From contig JAHLWS010000034.1 in the NCBI GenBank assembly GCA_019057795.1, positions 1 to 64,000 of the forward strand: 64,000 nucleotides of DNA, written 5' to 3'. The DNA is from Promethearchaeota archaeon (GTDB lineage: Archaea > Asgardarchaeota > Lokiarchaeia > Sigyniarchaeales > SOKP01). The notes under the pieces were generated by a model. The model was given only the letters and a program-made list of their open reading frames with translations, was not told the origin of the DNA and ran no database searches. The position numbers and the translations under genes are program-made. Positions 55,261 to 64,000 of the stretch are shown piece by piece (the first letter of the stretch is position 1; every line of letters begins with the position of its first letter).

Positions 55261-56000
55261 TGGAAAATAAGATTAATAGAAGCCTAACCTTAAAACGTCT
55301 CTGGTATTTATCTATTAAAAATCTAAAAACTATGCTACGTGATAGAGCTCAATTGGTATGGTTAATAGGTTATCCAATACTATTTATGGTTTTATATAAA
55401 GTTGCTTTAGGTGTAGGTGTCTATGAATTCATGGCACCTGCTCTTATCATTATAGGTCCAACAGTCGTTATCTCGCAATTGGCAGCACATTTTGCTGAAG
55501 AAAAAGAATTAGGCACTCTTCAGAGATTAATTACTACGCCAGCTTCCCGAAGTATAATATTACTATCTGGATTATTCTCTCAGTTAATCGTGGCAGTAAT
55601 TCAAATTATCATCTTAATCCTTGCCAGTTTATTATTAGGAGCTAAATTTGATCCAAATGTTAATATAATCCTCTTATTTTTCATCCCATTTTTATTATCT
55701 TTCACATCACTTGGCTTTGGTTTACTTCTTGCATCATTTGTAAAAACTGCTGGTTCTGCTGGAGGTTTGGCTTGGTTTATTATATTACCCCTTCAATTTC
55801 TAGGTGGAATATTCGCTCACCCTCCAATTGTAGAATTCTTACCTACTACATTAGCAGTAGAAGCTTTACGCTCTGTAATGATAATGGGAAATGCAACTTT
55901 CGATGCAATTGGATTAAATTTAATTTTTGTAGGAGTTTGGGGGGTAGTAGTTATAATTATTGGAATTTTATTATTTCAACGAAAAACTGCAATTTTGTAA
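55260..56000 (+). CDS. ABC-2 type transporter permease
   Basis: 246 residues with six membrane helices. The DRAQLVWLIGYPILFMVLYK start and the EEKELGTLQRLITTPASRSIILLSG segment are typical of ABC-2 permeases. It overlaps the ATPase gene by one base and the pair forms a complete exporter of drug, lipid or polysaccharide type. Substrate not determinable. Confidence 0.88.
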   Translation: MENKINRSLTLKRLWYLSIKNLKTMLRDRAQLVWLIGYPILFMVLYKVALGVGVYEFMAPALIIIGPTVVISQLAAHFAEEKELGTLQRLITTPASRSIILLSGLFSQLIVAVIQIIILILASLLLGAKFDPNVNIILLFFIPFLLSFTSLGFGLLLASFVKTAGSAGGLAWFIILPLQFLGGIFAHPPIVEFLPTTLAVEALRSVMIMGNATFDAIGLNLIFVGVWGVVVIIIGILLFQRKTAIL

Positions 56001-56009
56001 TTTTTTTTT
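56001..56009 (+). terminator. Oligo-T terminator after the ABC exporter
   Basis: Nine T residues directly after the permease stop codon, a standard archaeal oligo-T transcription end. Confidence 0.5.
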
Positions 56010-56132
56010 AATATTCTTATCCAATTTTTAAAGAATAAACTTTTAGTTATAAAACTTAACCATAAGAATTAATAATTTAAGAATGATAATAATTAAAATA
56101 GAAGAGTCTAAAATTATTGTTCGTGATTAATT

Positions 56133-57359
56133 ATGGATGCATCGAAGTATGTTTATCTTGATTATGCCGCGACTACGCCAATGGATCCCCGTGTGATTGA
56201 AGAAGTTAATAAACATTTCAGAGAAACGTATGGAAATTCTTCGAGTCTACATTCGATAGGTCAAAAAGCTGCTCAAACCTTAGTGAAATCTCGCCAAACT
56301 GTAGCGTCGTTAATTGACGTTCAGAGAGATGAGATATTTTTTACGTCTTCAGGGACAGAAGCGGATAATCTGGCAATATTGGGCGTTGCGTTTAAAAATA
56401 AGAGCAGAGGAAATCATATTATTACTTCTGCAATAGAGCACCATGCTGTCGAAAATGCATGTAAACAATTAGAAAAAAGAGGTTTTAAGGTAACTTTCCT
56501 ACCTGTAGATAAATCTGGCTTAATTAATTTAAAAGAGTTAGAAGATACAATCACGGACAAAACAATCCTTATCAGCGTAATGTTTGCAAACAACGAGATA
56601 GGAACTATTGAACCCATTAAAGAAATTGGAAAAATTGCTAAAAATCACGATATAATTTTCCATACGGACGCTGTTCAAGCGTTTGGTAAAGTTCCAATTG
56701 ATGTAGATGAGATGAATATAGATTTATTATCTGCTACTGCTCACAAGTTGTATGGGCCTAAAGGAGTTGGAATGCTATATATACGAAATAAAGGGATTAG
56801 AGATGGTTGGGGAAAGATCATTGAACCAATTATGTATGGCGGTGGTCACGAGCGAGATATGAGGCCAAGCACAGTAAATATTCCCGGGATCGCGGGTTTT
56901 GCAAAAGCTGTGGAAATAGCTAAAGAAGAAATGCCAAAAGAAATTGAAAGGGAAACTAAATTACGTGATAAGATTATACAAACTGTTCTTAATAATATTG
57001 AAGATTCGTATTTAAACGGACACAAATCTCAGCGATTACCTAATAATGTTAACCTGGGATTTAGATTTATCGAAGGAGAATCAATTGTTTTGGATTTAGA
57101 TGGAGAAGGAATAGCTACATCCACGGGTTCAGCTTGTTCTTCAAAATCATTAGATCCTTCTCATGTATTAATAGCTATAGGTTTGAGACCAGAAGAAGCT
57201 CATGGTTCTTTAAGGGCTACAGTTGGGAGGTTTACTACGGAAGATGATGTAGATTACTTCTTAGAAAAATTACCTCCAATTATAGAGAGACTTAGAAAAA
57301 TGTCACCTCTTAAAAAGGGTGTTGAATATATGTTTGATAAGAATAACCATCACAAATAA
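56133..57359 (+). CDS. iscS: Cysteine desulfurase
   Basis: 408 residues. YLDYAATTPMDPRV starts the PLP fold. SAIEHHAVENAC, NEIGTIEPI and HTDAVQAFGKVPID are the family motifs. SATAHKLYGPKGVGML holds the PLP lysine and TGSACSSKSLDPSHVL the catalytic Cys loop of group I enzymes. It supplies sulfur from cysteine for Fe-S clusters. The scaffold gene iscU lies 3.3 kb downstream on the same strand, with mobA-like and a beta-CASP gene between. Confidence 0.92.
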   Translation: MDASKYVYLDYAATTPMDPRVIEEVNKHFRETYGNSSSLHSIGQKAAQTLVKSRQTVASLIDVQRDEIFFTSSGTEADNLAILGVAFKNKSRGNHIITSAIEHHAVENACKQLEKRGFKVTFLPVDKSGLINLKELEDTITDKTILISVMFANNEIGTIEPIKEIGKIAKNHDIIFHTDAVQAFGKVPIDVDEMNIDLLSATAHKLYGPKGVGMLYIRNKGIRDGWGKIIEPIMYGGGHERDMRPSTVNIPGIAGFAKAVEIAKEEMPKEIERETKLRDKIIQTVLNNIEDSYLNGHKSQRLPNNVNLGFRFIEGESIVLDLDGEGIATSTGSACSSKSLDPSHVLIAIGLRPEEAHGSLRATVGRFTTEDDVDYFLEKLPPIIERLRKMSPLKKGVEYMFDKNNHHK

Positions 57360-57394
57360 TTGTTTATAATTTACTAGAAAGGTTAAATTTAAAA

Positions 57395-58057
57395 ATGGAT
57401 GATCAAAAAAAGCTCGCAATTGTAATTTTAATAGGCGGAAAAAATATCCGCTTTGGAAACGAATCTGCTGCTGTTTTAGATGTACTCGGAAAACCGTTAA
57501 TTTTACACCAAATAGAAACGCTTTCTAAATTTGACGAAGATGTTTTTTTGGTTGCTAACTCAGAATATCAGATTAATTCCTATTATAGGGAGATTAATTT
57601 TCCAAGAGACATTAACTTCATCGTTGACGATACAGAAATTATCGGGGATTCAAATGTAAGAACTCCAATGTTAGGTATATATTCTGGTTTTAAAGAATTG
57701 AATAATTTAGGTTTTGAAAAGGGTTTTCTTTTATCAGGTGATATGCCTTTGGTCAAACCTGAAGTGATCGAATTATTGATTAAAGAAGTCGAAGGATACG
57801 ATTGTTGTATTCCAAGATGGAATAATGGTTTTTTAGAGCCATTATTTGCTATATATCCTGTTGAAAAAACATATGAACTTGCGAAAAAAACAATTCAAGA
57901 AAAAAATTATGCTTTAAATAGTATAATCAATAAGACTTGGAACATAAATTACATATCAGTTGAGGAATCGATAAAGCCGTTAGATCAAAATTTAGTTGGC
58001 TTAATAAACATAAACGGACCAATCGATCTTGAGAAGGTAATCAAATTATACCAATAA
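57395..58057 (+). CDS. MobA-like nucleotidyltransferase
   Basis: 220 residues. VILIGGKNIRFGNESAA is a variant of the G-G-x-S-x-R-x-G nucleotide-binding loop, followed by VLGKPLILHQIETL, LLSGDMPLVKPEVI (metal-binding Asp) and CIPRWNNGFLEPLFAIYP. These fit molybdenum cofactor guanylyltransferase and relatives. No other molybdopterin genes are here, so the substrate is inferred from the fold. It starts 36 bases after iscS and may use the same transcript. Confidence 0.78.
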   Translation: MDDQKKLAIVILIGGKNIRFGNESAAVLDVLGKPLILHQIETLSKFDEDVFLVANSEYQINSYYREINFPRDINFIVDDTEIIGDSNVRTPMLGIYSGFKELNNLGFEKGFLLSGDMPLVKPEVIELLIKEVEGYDCCIPRWNNGFLEPLFAIYPVEKTYELAKKTIQEKNYALNSIINKTWNINYISVEESIKPLDQNLVGLININGPIDLEKVIKLYQ

Positions 58058-58136
58058 CTTTAATAACTAAAAATTATCATTCTCTATTTTTTTTACATCT
58101 TAATTTTTCTCAATAAACCTTTTACTCTAAAAAAAA

Positions 58137-60560
58137 TTGTTTAACTTAATGGATAAAGAGGAATTTAAATTTTTAGATAAAACTATAGAGCTCGAAAAAA
58201 GAGAAGAATTAGATTCTTCTTACAAAATCAAATCTTATCATGATAAATTAAGATTAATGGAAAGTAAGAAAATTCCTCAGAAACCTATTGAAGACGTCTT
58301 AAATGATTTGTTATTAAAAAATAGTTACATTTCTAAAAAGACTAAAGATTCGATATCAAAAATAATATACTCTCCAAAAGATAGAATTATTGTAGTTACG
58401 ACCCATTTGGGGCAGGATATCATTTGGAATAGAGGAAAACTAATTTATTCATACGGTTGGTTTTTTTTTGTTTCTAAACCTAAATCTAAGCAAAAATCCA
58501 GCAAGGCAAAAATGGGAAAGGATAAGAAAGAAGCTAAAAAAGAAGAAAAAACCATAAGTAGAGAAGACTATTCGTTTGAAGACTTAATAATTCCGCTAAA
58601 AGAAAAAGAAAACATGCGCTCGTTATATAACACCCAAGAATATTTTCAATATTTGAAACTTATCAAATCAAGTAATATCCCTCAAATGCCAATCAAAGAA
58701 GTTTTACATGATTTGTTGGTTGAAAATCAAGATATTCCCTTGAAAGAGAAGAAATCTATTGGAAAAGTTATTTATTACAAAAAGGAGAGGGTTATTGTTG
58801 TTAAATCTCTAATTGGGGATTCAATGTATGAAAATCTCAAGGGCTTAGTAAAAAAGTATGGCTGGTATTTCTATATCACTGGAGTTCCCGTAGGAGCAAG
58901 TCAAATTTCAGTAGCGATTGATAAGATCGAGAGAAAGTTTGATGCTAATTATTTTAAAAACATATCTATTTCTAGCGAAAATAAGGGCGAGAAAACTAGA
59001 GTAACCATTTATCCTATTGTACTTAAACCAAATCATAATTGTCACATCTTAGGATTAGGAAATCTCAATATATTATTAGATTGTGGTATTTCAGATTCAA
59101 AAAAAAAAGAAGTAAAAGAAGAGAAAGAAGATATAGAAGAGAAAGAAGATATAGAAGAAAAAGAAGAGAAAGAAGGGGAAGAAGAGGAAGAAGAAAAAGA
59201 AATTTATAAAAAACCTGACGATTCGATATATATCGAAGAATATTTGGCGAATTTACCTCAATTAATTTTAGAAGAAGAAAAAAGACAAATAGAAAAAGAG
59301 GATATTGAAAAGGAATTAGCTTCTGAAAATATTCAAAGGCAAACATCGGTTATACCAAAAATAGATGCGATTTTTGTCTCACATAGTCATTACGACCATA
59401 TTTCGGGTCTTAAGAAGTTAATACAGCTCAACCCCGAAGTACCTGTTCTTTGCTCAAGAATTACGTTAGATTTGTTCCTCTTAAGAGATTCAAACTTCTT
59501 AAAACAAGAAAATCACGAAGAGATCGACGATGAGGAATATCGAAATATTGTTAAAAATGTTATTTATGTAGAAAATGGAGATAAAATAGAATTTAAAGAT
59601 AGTGGATGTTTTTTATCGTTTTTTCATGCGGGTCATATGCCGGGAGCATTGATGGTATTAGCAAAAGTTAATGATTTTAGGTTTTTATACACTGGTGACT
59701 ATACATATTATGATATAACGCCATTTGCTGGGACTAAAAGATTTTTAGAACAAATTTCGCGTCCTATAGATTATCTCTTAATTGACGGAACCAGTGCCCA
59801 TGAAGAGCATGGAGAGATATCCAATCAGTTTCATAGTTTAATTCTCTTCTTAGAACAAAAAGCGGAATATGAAGATAATGTTTTAATTGGAGCAGACCCT
59901 TCAAGTTTAGCTATAAGCTTTATGCTGACGTTTTGGAGGTATTTCAGAAAGTTACAATTAAGAAAAAAAGGTTTTACAAAACGCCCAAATATTTACGTAG
60001 ATATGATGGTTAGAAAAAATATTCAAGTAATTAATCATAGATACGAATATATATATGGCCCAATTTCACGATTAATAAAAAATAAAGCAAATCCTTTTAA
60101 TAGCATTAAGTTTAGATGGTTTGAGCGCAACGATTTAGAGTTTTTACGGAAGAAGAATAATATAATAATTTCTCACCCCCCAGATTTATCTTACGGCTTA
60201 ATTAGAAATATTATCAATGTAGTTGGCCGTAATCCTCACAATTTAGTGTTTCTTGCAGGGGCTATTCACGAACAACCAGGAATGGATTTAATATCGGGCG
60301 GTAATATAATAGAGTTTTCCGAAACATGGAAAACACCGTTTAGGGCATTTTTAATTAATACTTTTATGCCTCAACTTAAAATCAAATTACACGCAGATAA
60401 GATACAGCTTGCTGAAATGATAAAAGTTCTTGAACCAAAAGAAGTATGCTTTTTCCATCAGTCTCCAAGAAAACTTATTGAAGCAGTAGAATACGTAAAA
60501 GAGTTGGGTATAGAGAAAGTATCCTTACCTAAAAAAAGGAGATTATTGATTTTAAACTAA
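58137..60560 (+). CDS. Beta-CASP metallo-beta-lactamase ribonuclease with duplicated N-terminal domain
   Basis: 807 residues from TTG 58137 (ATG 58149 is the more likely start). Two copies of a ~80-residue module occupy about 35-118 and 165-250 (both contain IP-x-x-PI-x-x-VL-x-DLL and a final YGW-F/Y-F). The metallo-beta-lactamase domain begins LLDCGISD, is interrupted by an ~80-residue Glu/Lys-rich insert, and resumes at FVSHSHYDHISGL. HAGHMPG and LYTGDYTY are further metal motifs, and the late LHADKIQLAEMIKVLEP is the beta-CASP end. It probably cleaves or processes RNA. Confidence 0.82.
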   Translation: MFNLMDKEEFKFLDKTIELEKREELDSSYKIKSYHDKLRLMESKKIPQKPIEDVLNDLLLKNSYISKKTKDSISKIIYSPKDRIIVVTTHLGQDIIWNRGKLIYSYGWFFFVSKPKSKQKSSKAKMGKDKKEAKKEEKTISREDYSFEDLIIPLKEKENMRSLYNTQEYFQYLKLIKSSNIPQMPIKEVLHDLLVENQDIPLKEKKSIGKVIYYKKERVIVVKSLIGDSMYENLKGLVKKYGWYFYITGVPVGASQISVAIDKIERKFDANYFKNISISSENKGEKTRVTIYPIVLKPNHNCHILGLGNLNILLDCGISDSKKKEVKEEKEDIEEKEDIEEKEEKEGEEEEEEKEIYKKPDDSIYIEEYLANLPQLILEEEKRQIEKEDIEKELASENIQRQTSVIPKIDAIFVSHSHYDHISGLKKLIQLNPEVPVLCSRITLDLFLLRDSNFLKQENHEEIDDEEYRNIVKNVIYVENGDKIEFKDSGCFLSFFHAGHMPGALMVLAKVNDFRFLYTGDYTYYDITPFAGTKRFLEQISRPIDYLLIDGTSAHEEHGEISNQFHSLILFLEQKAEYEDNVLIGADPSSLAISFMLTFWRYFRKLQLRKKGFTKRPNIYVDMMVRKNIQVINHRYEYIYGPISRLIKNKANPFNSIKFRWFERNDLEFLRKKNNIIISHPPDLSYGLIRNIINVVGRNPHNLVFLAGAIHEQPGMDLISGGNIIEFSETWKTPFRAFLINTFMPQLKIKLHADKIQLAEMIKVLEPKEVCFFHQSPRKLIEAVEYVKELGIEKVSLPKKRRLLILN

Positions 60561-60680
60561 ATTTAATAGTATTAATCTCGCAAAGTAGGATTTCTATATT
60601 TTAAAAGCAAAAATCATAAAAACTAAATTTGTCAATTTCTTTTCTAATATATTACATATCAGTAGAAATGGTGGATTGAA

Positions 60681-61061
60681 ATTTATTCAGATAAAGTAAT
60701 GGATCATTTTCGAAATCCGCGTAATATGGGCGAAATGAAAGATGCTGACGCAGTAGGAGAGGTAGGAAACCCCGTTTGTGGAGATCTCATGAATATCTAT
60801 ATTAAAGTAGAAGAAATGAATGGAGCAGAAATAATAAAAGATATTTCATTTCAAACATTCGGGTGTGCGGCTGCAATCGCAACTTCTTCCATGATAACGG
60901 AATTAGCCAAGGGTAAAACGCTTGATGATGCCATGAAGATATCTAGAAGCGATGTTGCTGATTCTTTAGACGGATTACCTCCAATTAAATTGCATTGTAG
61001 TAATTTAGCTGCTGATGGATTGCAAGATGCAATTAAGAAATATCGTGAAAGTAAAAAATAA
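60681..61061 (+). CDS. iscU: IscU/NifU-type Fe-S scaffold, ATT start
   Basis: 126 residues: YSDKVMDHFRNPRNMGEM, then the three cluster ligands in NPVCGD, TFGCAAAIA and LHCSNLA. IscU proteins normally begin MYS-KV. An in-frame TAG lies at 60663-60665 and the first in-frame ATG (60699) comes after YSDKV. The only start giving the conserved N-terminus is ATT at 60681, six bases after GGTGG. It receives sulfur from IscS. Product certain, start inferred. Confidence 0.88.
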   Translation: MYSDKVMDHFRNPRNMGEMKDADAVGEVGNPVCGDLMNIYIKVEEMNGAEIIKDISFQTFGCAAAIATSSMITELAKGKTLDDAMKISRSDVADSLDGLPPIKLHCSNLAADGLQDAIKKYRESKK

Positions 61062-61314
61062 CAACTATTTAGTTAGATATCTATTAAATTATGGAATTAG
61101 AATTATCGTTTTAGTAGTCCCTTCACTTCTTGGATGTTATGTCGAAGAATACCTAATTTTTGAAGTATAAATTTTAATGAATTTTTAAATTATAAACCTT
61201 TTAAAAGATCTCATTAAGAGTCTCGCTTAAACATGTCATTATTATTTCAAAATATAAGCAAAATGTATAATTAACTAAGTTGATAATGAAGAATTAAGAA
61301 AGTAGTGATGTAAA

Positions 61315-64000
61315 ATGGAAGCGAAAATAGATGAAAAAATGAAAATAAAGCTCAGCGGTATGACCTGCGCATCTTGTGCTTTAAAAATAGAAACCAAATT
61401 GAAGAATTTAGATGGAGTAAGTAGTTCAGTAGTAAATTTTGCGAGTGAAGAGGTCACCGTTGAATTCAATTCAAGCATAACTAGTTATGCTGATTTTAAT
61501 AAGGCGATAGGAGACTTAGGATATAAAGCTACACTAGCTAAAATAGATTATAAAGTAATTGATTCTATTCCTGAATCAGAGTTCAATGAATTGGTTAATG
61601 CCATTGAAAACATTGAGGGAATATATGAAGTGAGAGGGAATTTTAAAGCCAATAAGTTGTTTGTTGAATATAATGAATTACAACTTGATGAAAGTAAAAT
61701 TTACTCAAAAGTTAAACAATTAGGCTATAAACTTGAAAAAACAGCAGGAGCACTTGATAAAGAGATCGAAAGACATAAAAAAGAGATGAGATATCGATTA
61801 AGGATTTTAGTAATTGCATTAGCTTTTATGTTTGTTATTACTCCAATTAGTTGGTTCGTAGAGGAATCGTTCTCAAAGGATTTATTTTTGTTCATTTTAG
61901 CGATAGCTGACTTTAGTATTGCGGGATCTTTCTTTCTTATTGGTGCTTACAAATCTTTAAGAAATAAATCAACTAATATGGATGTATTGGTTGCCTTAGG
62001 AACAACAACAGCACTAGTATATTCGACATTGACAACATTTTTAATTGAGGGAAACACATTTTACGAAGCAATGAGTATGATACTTGCATTCCTTTTAATT
62101 GGCAAGTATTTTGAACTCAAAACTAAAGGACAAACTTCAGAAGCAATCAAGAAACTTATTGGATTACAACCTAAAACAGCCACTCTTTTAAAAGACGGAA
62201 AAGAGATAGAAATCCCGATTGAAGAGATAGAGGTTGGAGACATCTTGGTTGTTCGACCTGGTGAAAAAATTCCTATCGATGGAAAAGTAGTTAAAGGAAA
62301 AACAAAAGTTGACGAGTCAATGATTACCGGAGAAAGCAGGTATGTAAAGAAAAAAATTGATAGCGAAGTAATTGGTGCAACTATGAATCAAACTGGGTTA
62401 ATAAATATTGTAGCCGAAAAAATAGGGAAAGATACACTCTTATTTCAAATAATTAATTTTGTAAAGGAAGCCCAGAGTAAAAAAGCGGCAAAACAACAAT
62501 TAGCAGACACGGTTAGCAATTATTTTGTTCCTGCGGTTATCATTATTGCCACCGGAGCCTTCTTATTTTGGTATTTTATAGCAGGTATCGGATTGGAATT
62601 GTCTCTATTGGTTTTTACATCCGTTGTTGTGATTTCATGCCCATGTGCTCTCGGTCTAGCGATACCTACAGCAGTCATGGTTGGTACTGGTAAAGGTGCT
62701 GAAAATGGAATACTATTAAAAGGTGGTGATTCTTTAGAAGCGATTAGCAAGATTGATACAATTGTCTTTGACAAAACGGGGACTTTAACCGTAGGAAAAC
62801 CTAAAGTTTCAGCAATAATTACAGAAAAAGATTTAAAAGGGCAAGGTTATGATGTAGACGAGTTATTATTTTATGCAGGAAGCGCTGAAATGGGTTCTGA
62901 ACACCCTCTTGGCCATGCTATTATCGAAGAAGCAAATCAAAAAGGATTAACTCTCGAAATTCCTACTGAATTCGATGCAGTACTCGGGAAAGGTATAAAA
63001 ACCAACATCAAAAACAAAAGCGTATTGATAGGAAACGAAAAGTTAATGGCAGATAATAATATTTCTATCGGATCGTATAAGGTTAAGTTCACTGAACTCC
63101 AGCAACAAGGAATAACGACTATTTTAATCAGCGTCGAAAATGAGATTAAAGGAATTATCGGAATATCTGATAAAATAAAAGATCAAGCTCCATATGCGTT
63201 GGAAAAATTGCGAAAGGAAGGCTTAGAAATTTTTATGCTAACTGGAGATAACAAGCAAACAGCCTTAAGCATAGGCAAACAGTTAAAATTCGACGAACAG
63301 CATATTTTAGCGGAGGTTTTACCAAACGAAAAAGCTGAAACCATTCAGAAATTACAAGAATCAGAAGAAAATAAAGTTGTTGGCATGGTTGGAGATGGAA
63401 TAAACGATGCTCCTGCTTTAGCTCAAGCAGATGTCGGAATTGCTATAGGTTCAGGCACCGATATTGCTATGGAAACTGCAGATGTAATACTCATGAGGGG
63501 AGATCTTCGGAATGTGGTTTCTGCTATTAATCTATCTAAAAAAACTTATCGAAAAATGATAACAAACTTGTTTTGGGCTTTTATATACAATATAATTGGA
63601 ATTCCTATAGCTGCAGGAGTTCTGTATTATGTATCCGAATTCTTTTTACCTCCCTATTTAGCTGCCGTTTTTATGGCATCTAGTTCTGTTTCAGTAGTTA
63701 CTAATGCGCTTTTCTTGAAAAGATACGAGCCAAAAACACCGCAACAAATCGAAGAAGAAAGATTATTAATCTCCCAAGAAAAGGTTGTAGACCCAGTTTG
63801 TGGTATGGAAATTGATCCAAGACGCGCTTTAGAACATGAATATCAAGGAAAAATCTATCACTTTTGCGGTCCGAATTGTGAAGCTCACTTTAAACAAGAC
63901 CCTGAAAAGTTTAAGAATTACGATAACATGAACCCAAAGTTAATGCAAATGAAAAGCAGCGAAGAAGATTTAGTAATTGATCCTGTTTGCGGAATGAAGG
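61315..64000 (+). CDS. copA: Copper-translocating P-type ATPase with tandem C-terminal YHS domains, cut by window edge
   Basis: 895 codons to the edge. An HMA domain with TCASC (C18, C21) comes first, and a second HMA-like repeat (about 75-145) lacks the CxxC. Membrane helices, the CPC ion site (C442, C444), DKTGTLT with phospho-acceptor D486, SEHPLG and GDGINDAPAL define a P1B-1 copper pump. After the last helices a YHS domain starts at 826 (DPVCGM ... YHFCGPNCEAHF), and a second DPVCGM begins at 889 just before the edge. A metal-binding tail of this kind is unusual. Confidence 0.9.
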   Translation, partial: MEAKIDEKMKIKLSGMTCASCALKIETKLKNLDGVSSSVVNFASEEVTVEFNSSITSYADFNKAIGDLGYKATLAKIDYKVIDSIPESEFNELVNAIENIEGIYEVRGNFKANKLFVEYNELQLDESKIYSKVKQLGYKLEKTAGALDKEIERHKKEMRYRLRILVIALAFMFVITPISWFVEESFSKDLFLFILAIADFSIAGSFFLIGAYKSLRNKSTNMDVLVALGTTTALVYSTLTTFLIEGNTFYEAMSMILAFLLIGKYFELKTKGQTSEAIKKLIGLQPKTATLLKDGKEIEIPIEEIEVGDILVVRPGEKIPIDGKVVKGKTKVDESMITGESRYVKKKIDSEVIGATMNQTGLINIVAEKIGKDTLLFQIINFVKEAQSKKAAKQQLADTVSNYFVPAVIIIATGAFLFWYFIAGIGLELSLLVFTSVVVISCPCALGLAIPTAVMVGTGKGAENGILLKGGDSLEAISKIDTIVFDKTGTLTVGKPKVSAIITEKDLKGQGYDVDELLFYAGSAEMGSEHPLGHAIIEEANQKGLTLEIPTEFDAVLGKGIKTNIKNKSVLIGNEKLMADNNISIGSYKVKFTELQQQGITTILISVENEIKGIIGISDKIKDQAPYALEKLRKEGLEIFMLTGDNKQTALSIGKQLKFDEQHILAEVLPNEKAETIQKLQESEENKVVGMVGDGINDAPALAQADVGIAIGSGTDIAMETADVILMRGDLRNVVSAINLSKKTYRKMITNLFWAFIYNIIGIPIAAGVLYYVSEFFLPPYLAAVFMASSSVSVVTNALFLKRYEPKTPQQIEEERLLISQEKVVDPVCGMEIDPRRALEHEYQGKIYHFCGPNCEAHFKQDPEKFKNYDNMNPKLMQMKSSEEDLVIDPVCGMK

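Noticed and set aside
59065..59346. 93-codon minus-strand frame rich in Leu, Phe and Pro
   Set aside because: It is the complement of the Glu/Lys-rich insert of the beta-CASP gene; the repetitive GAA/AAA codons keep the opposite strand open.

Overview
The window looks like a piece of an archaeal chromosome, most likely from an Asgard (Lokiarchaeia-like) lineage. The DNA is AT-rich. Archaeal-type families are prominent: DUF2070, PAC2, archaeoflavoprotein AfpA, RpiA, a NOP2/Sun RNA methyltransferase, and a tRNA gene interrupted at a non-canonical site. An Arf-like small GTPase is paired with a longin/roadblock-type protein, which is the eukaryote-like flavour of Asgard genomes. The phylum is inferred from gene content only. 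There is no rRNA, no CRISPR array and no recognisable transposase.

Layout. 1-4.2 kb: a membrane-anchored amidohydrolase cut by the window edge, a DUF362 Fe-S protein, a QueT-like permease and an MFS transporter. 4.3-9.0 kb: a tandem pair of HMGL-like acyl transferases, an RNA m5C methyltransferase and a protein with an internally duplicated domain. 9.0-14.2 kb: the Arf-like GTPase/longin-wHTH operon, a DUF2070 protein, a zinc-ribbon membrane protein and a PAC2 protein. 14.3-23 kb: an old-yellow-enzyme type oxidoreductase, a group of unrecognised genes, an MFS protein with a long helical tail, a racemase-like protein and a hydrolase. 23.3 kb: tRNA-Ala(GGC) with a 31-nt insertion in the T-loop. 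23.6-29.3 kb: a giant subtilisin and rpe-rpiA-purE. 29.5-36.4 kb: two thiolases, dodecin, a TPR protein, dUTPase and an acyl-CoA synthetase (NDP-forming) subunit. 36.8-46.8 kb: a six-PAS histidine kinase, gatC, a HAD hydrolase, a degraded toxin-antitoxin locus and a MoxR/VWA-metallopeptidase pair. 47-64 kb: a broken zupT, a rearranged sufB-sufC-PAC2 locus, a polyferredoxin with AfpA, an ABC exporter, iscS, mobA-like, a beta-CASP nuclease, iscU and a copper ATPase with C-terminal YHS domains.

The last third is rich in iron-sulfur biology. It has a SufB/SufC pair, a separate cysteine desulfurase/IscU pair, a polyferredoxin and a flavoprotein that in other archaea takes electrons from ferredoxin.

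The most unusual observations are these. (1) Three well-conserved genes (dodecin, polyferredoxin, IscU) have no ATG, GTG or TTG at their conserved N-termini; each appears to start at ATT behind a purine-rich Shine-Dalgarno-like motif. (2) tRNA-Ala is interrupted inside the T-loop. (3) The sufC/PAC2 divergent pair was tandemly duplicated and its centre replaced by a compositionally foreign ORF. (4) Several loci are caught in decay: zupT without its metal-binding centre, and an antitoxin whose partner is a chimera of toxin remnants. (5) A small GTPase overlaps a gene joining a longin/roadblock-type domain to a winged helix.
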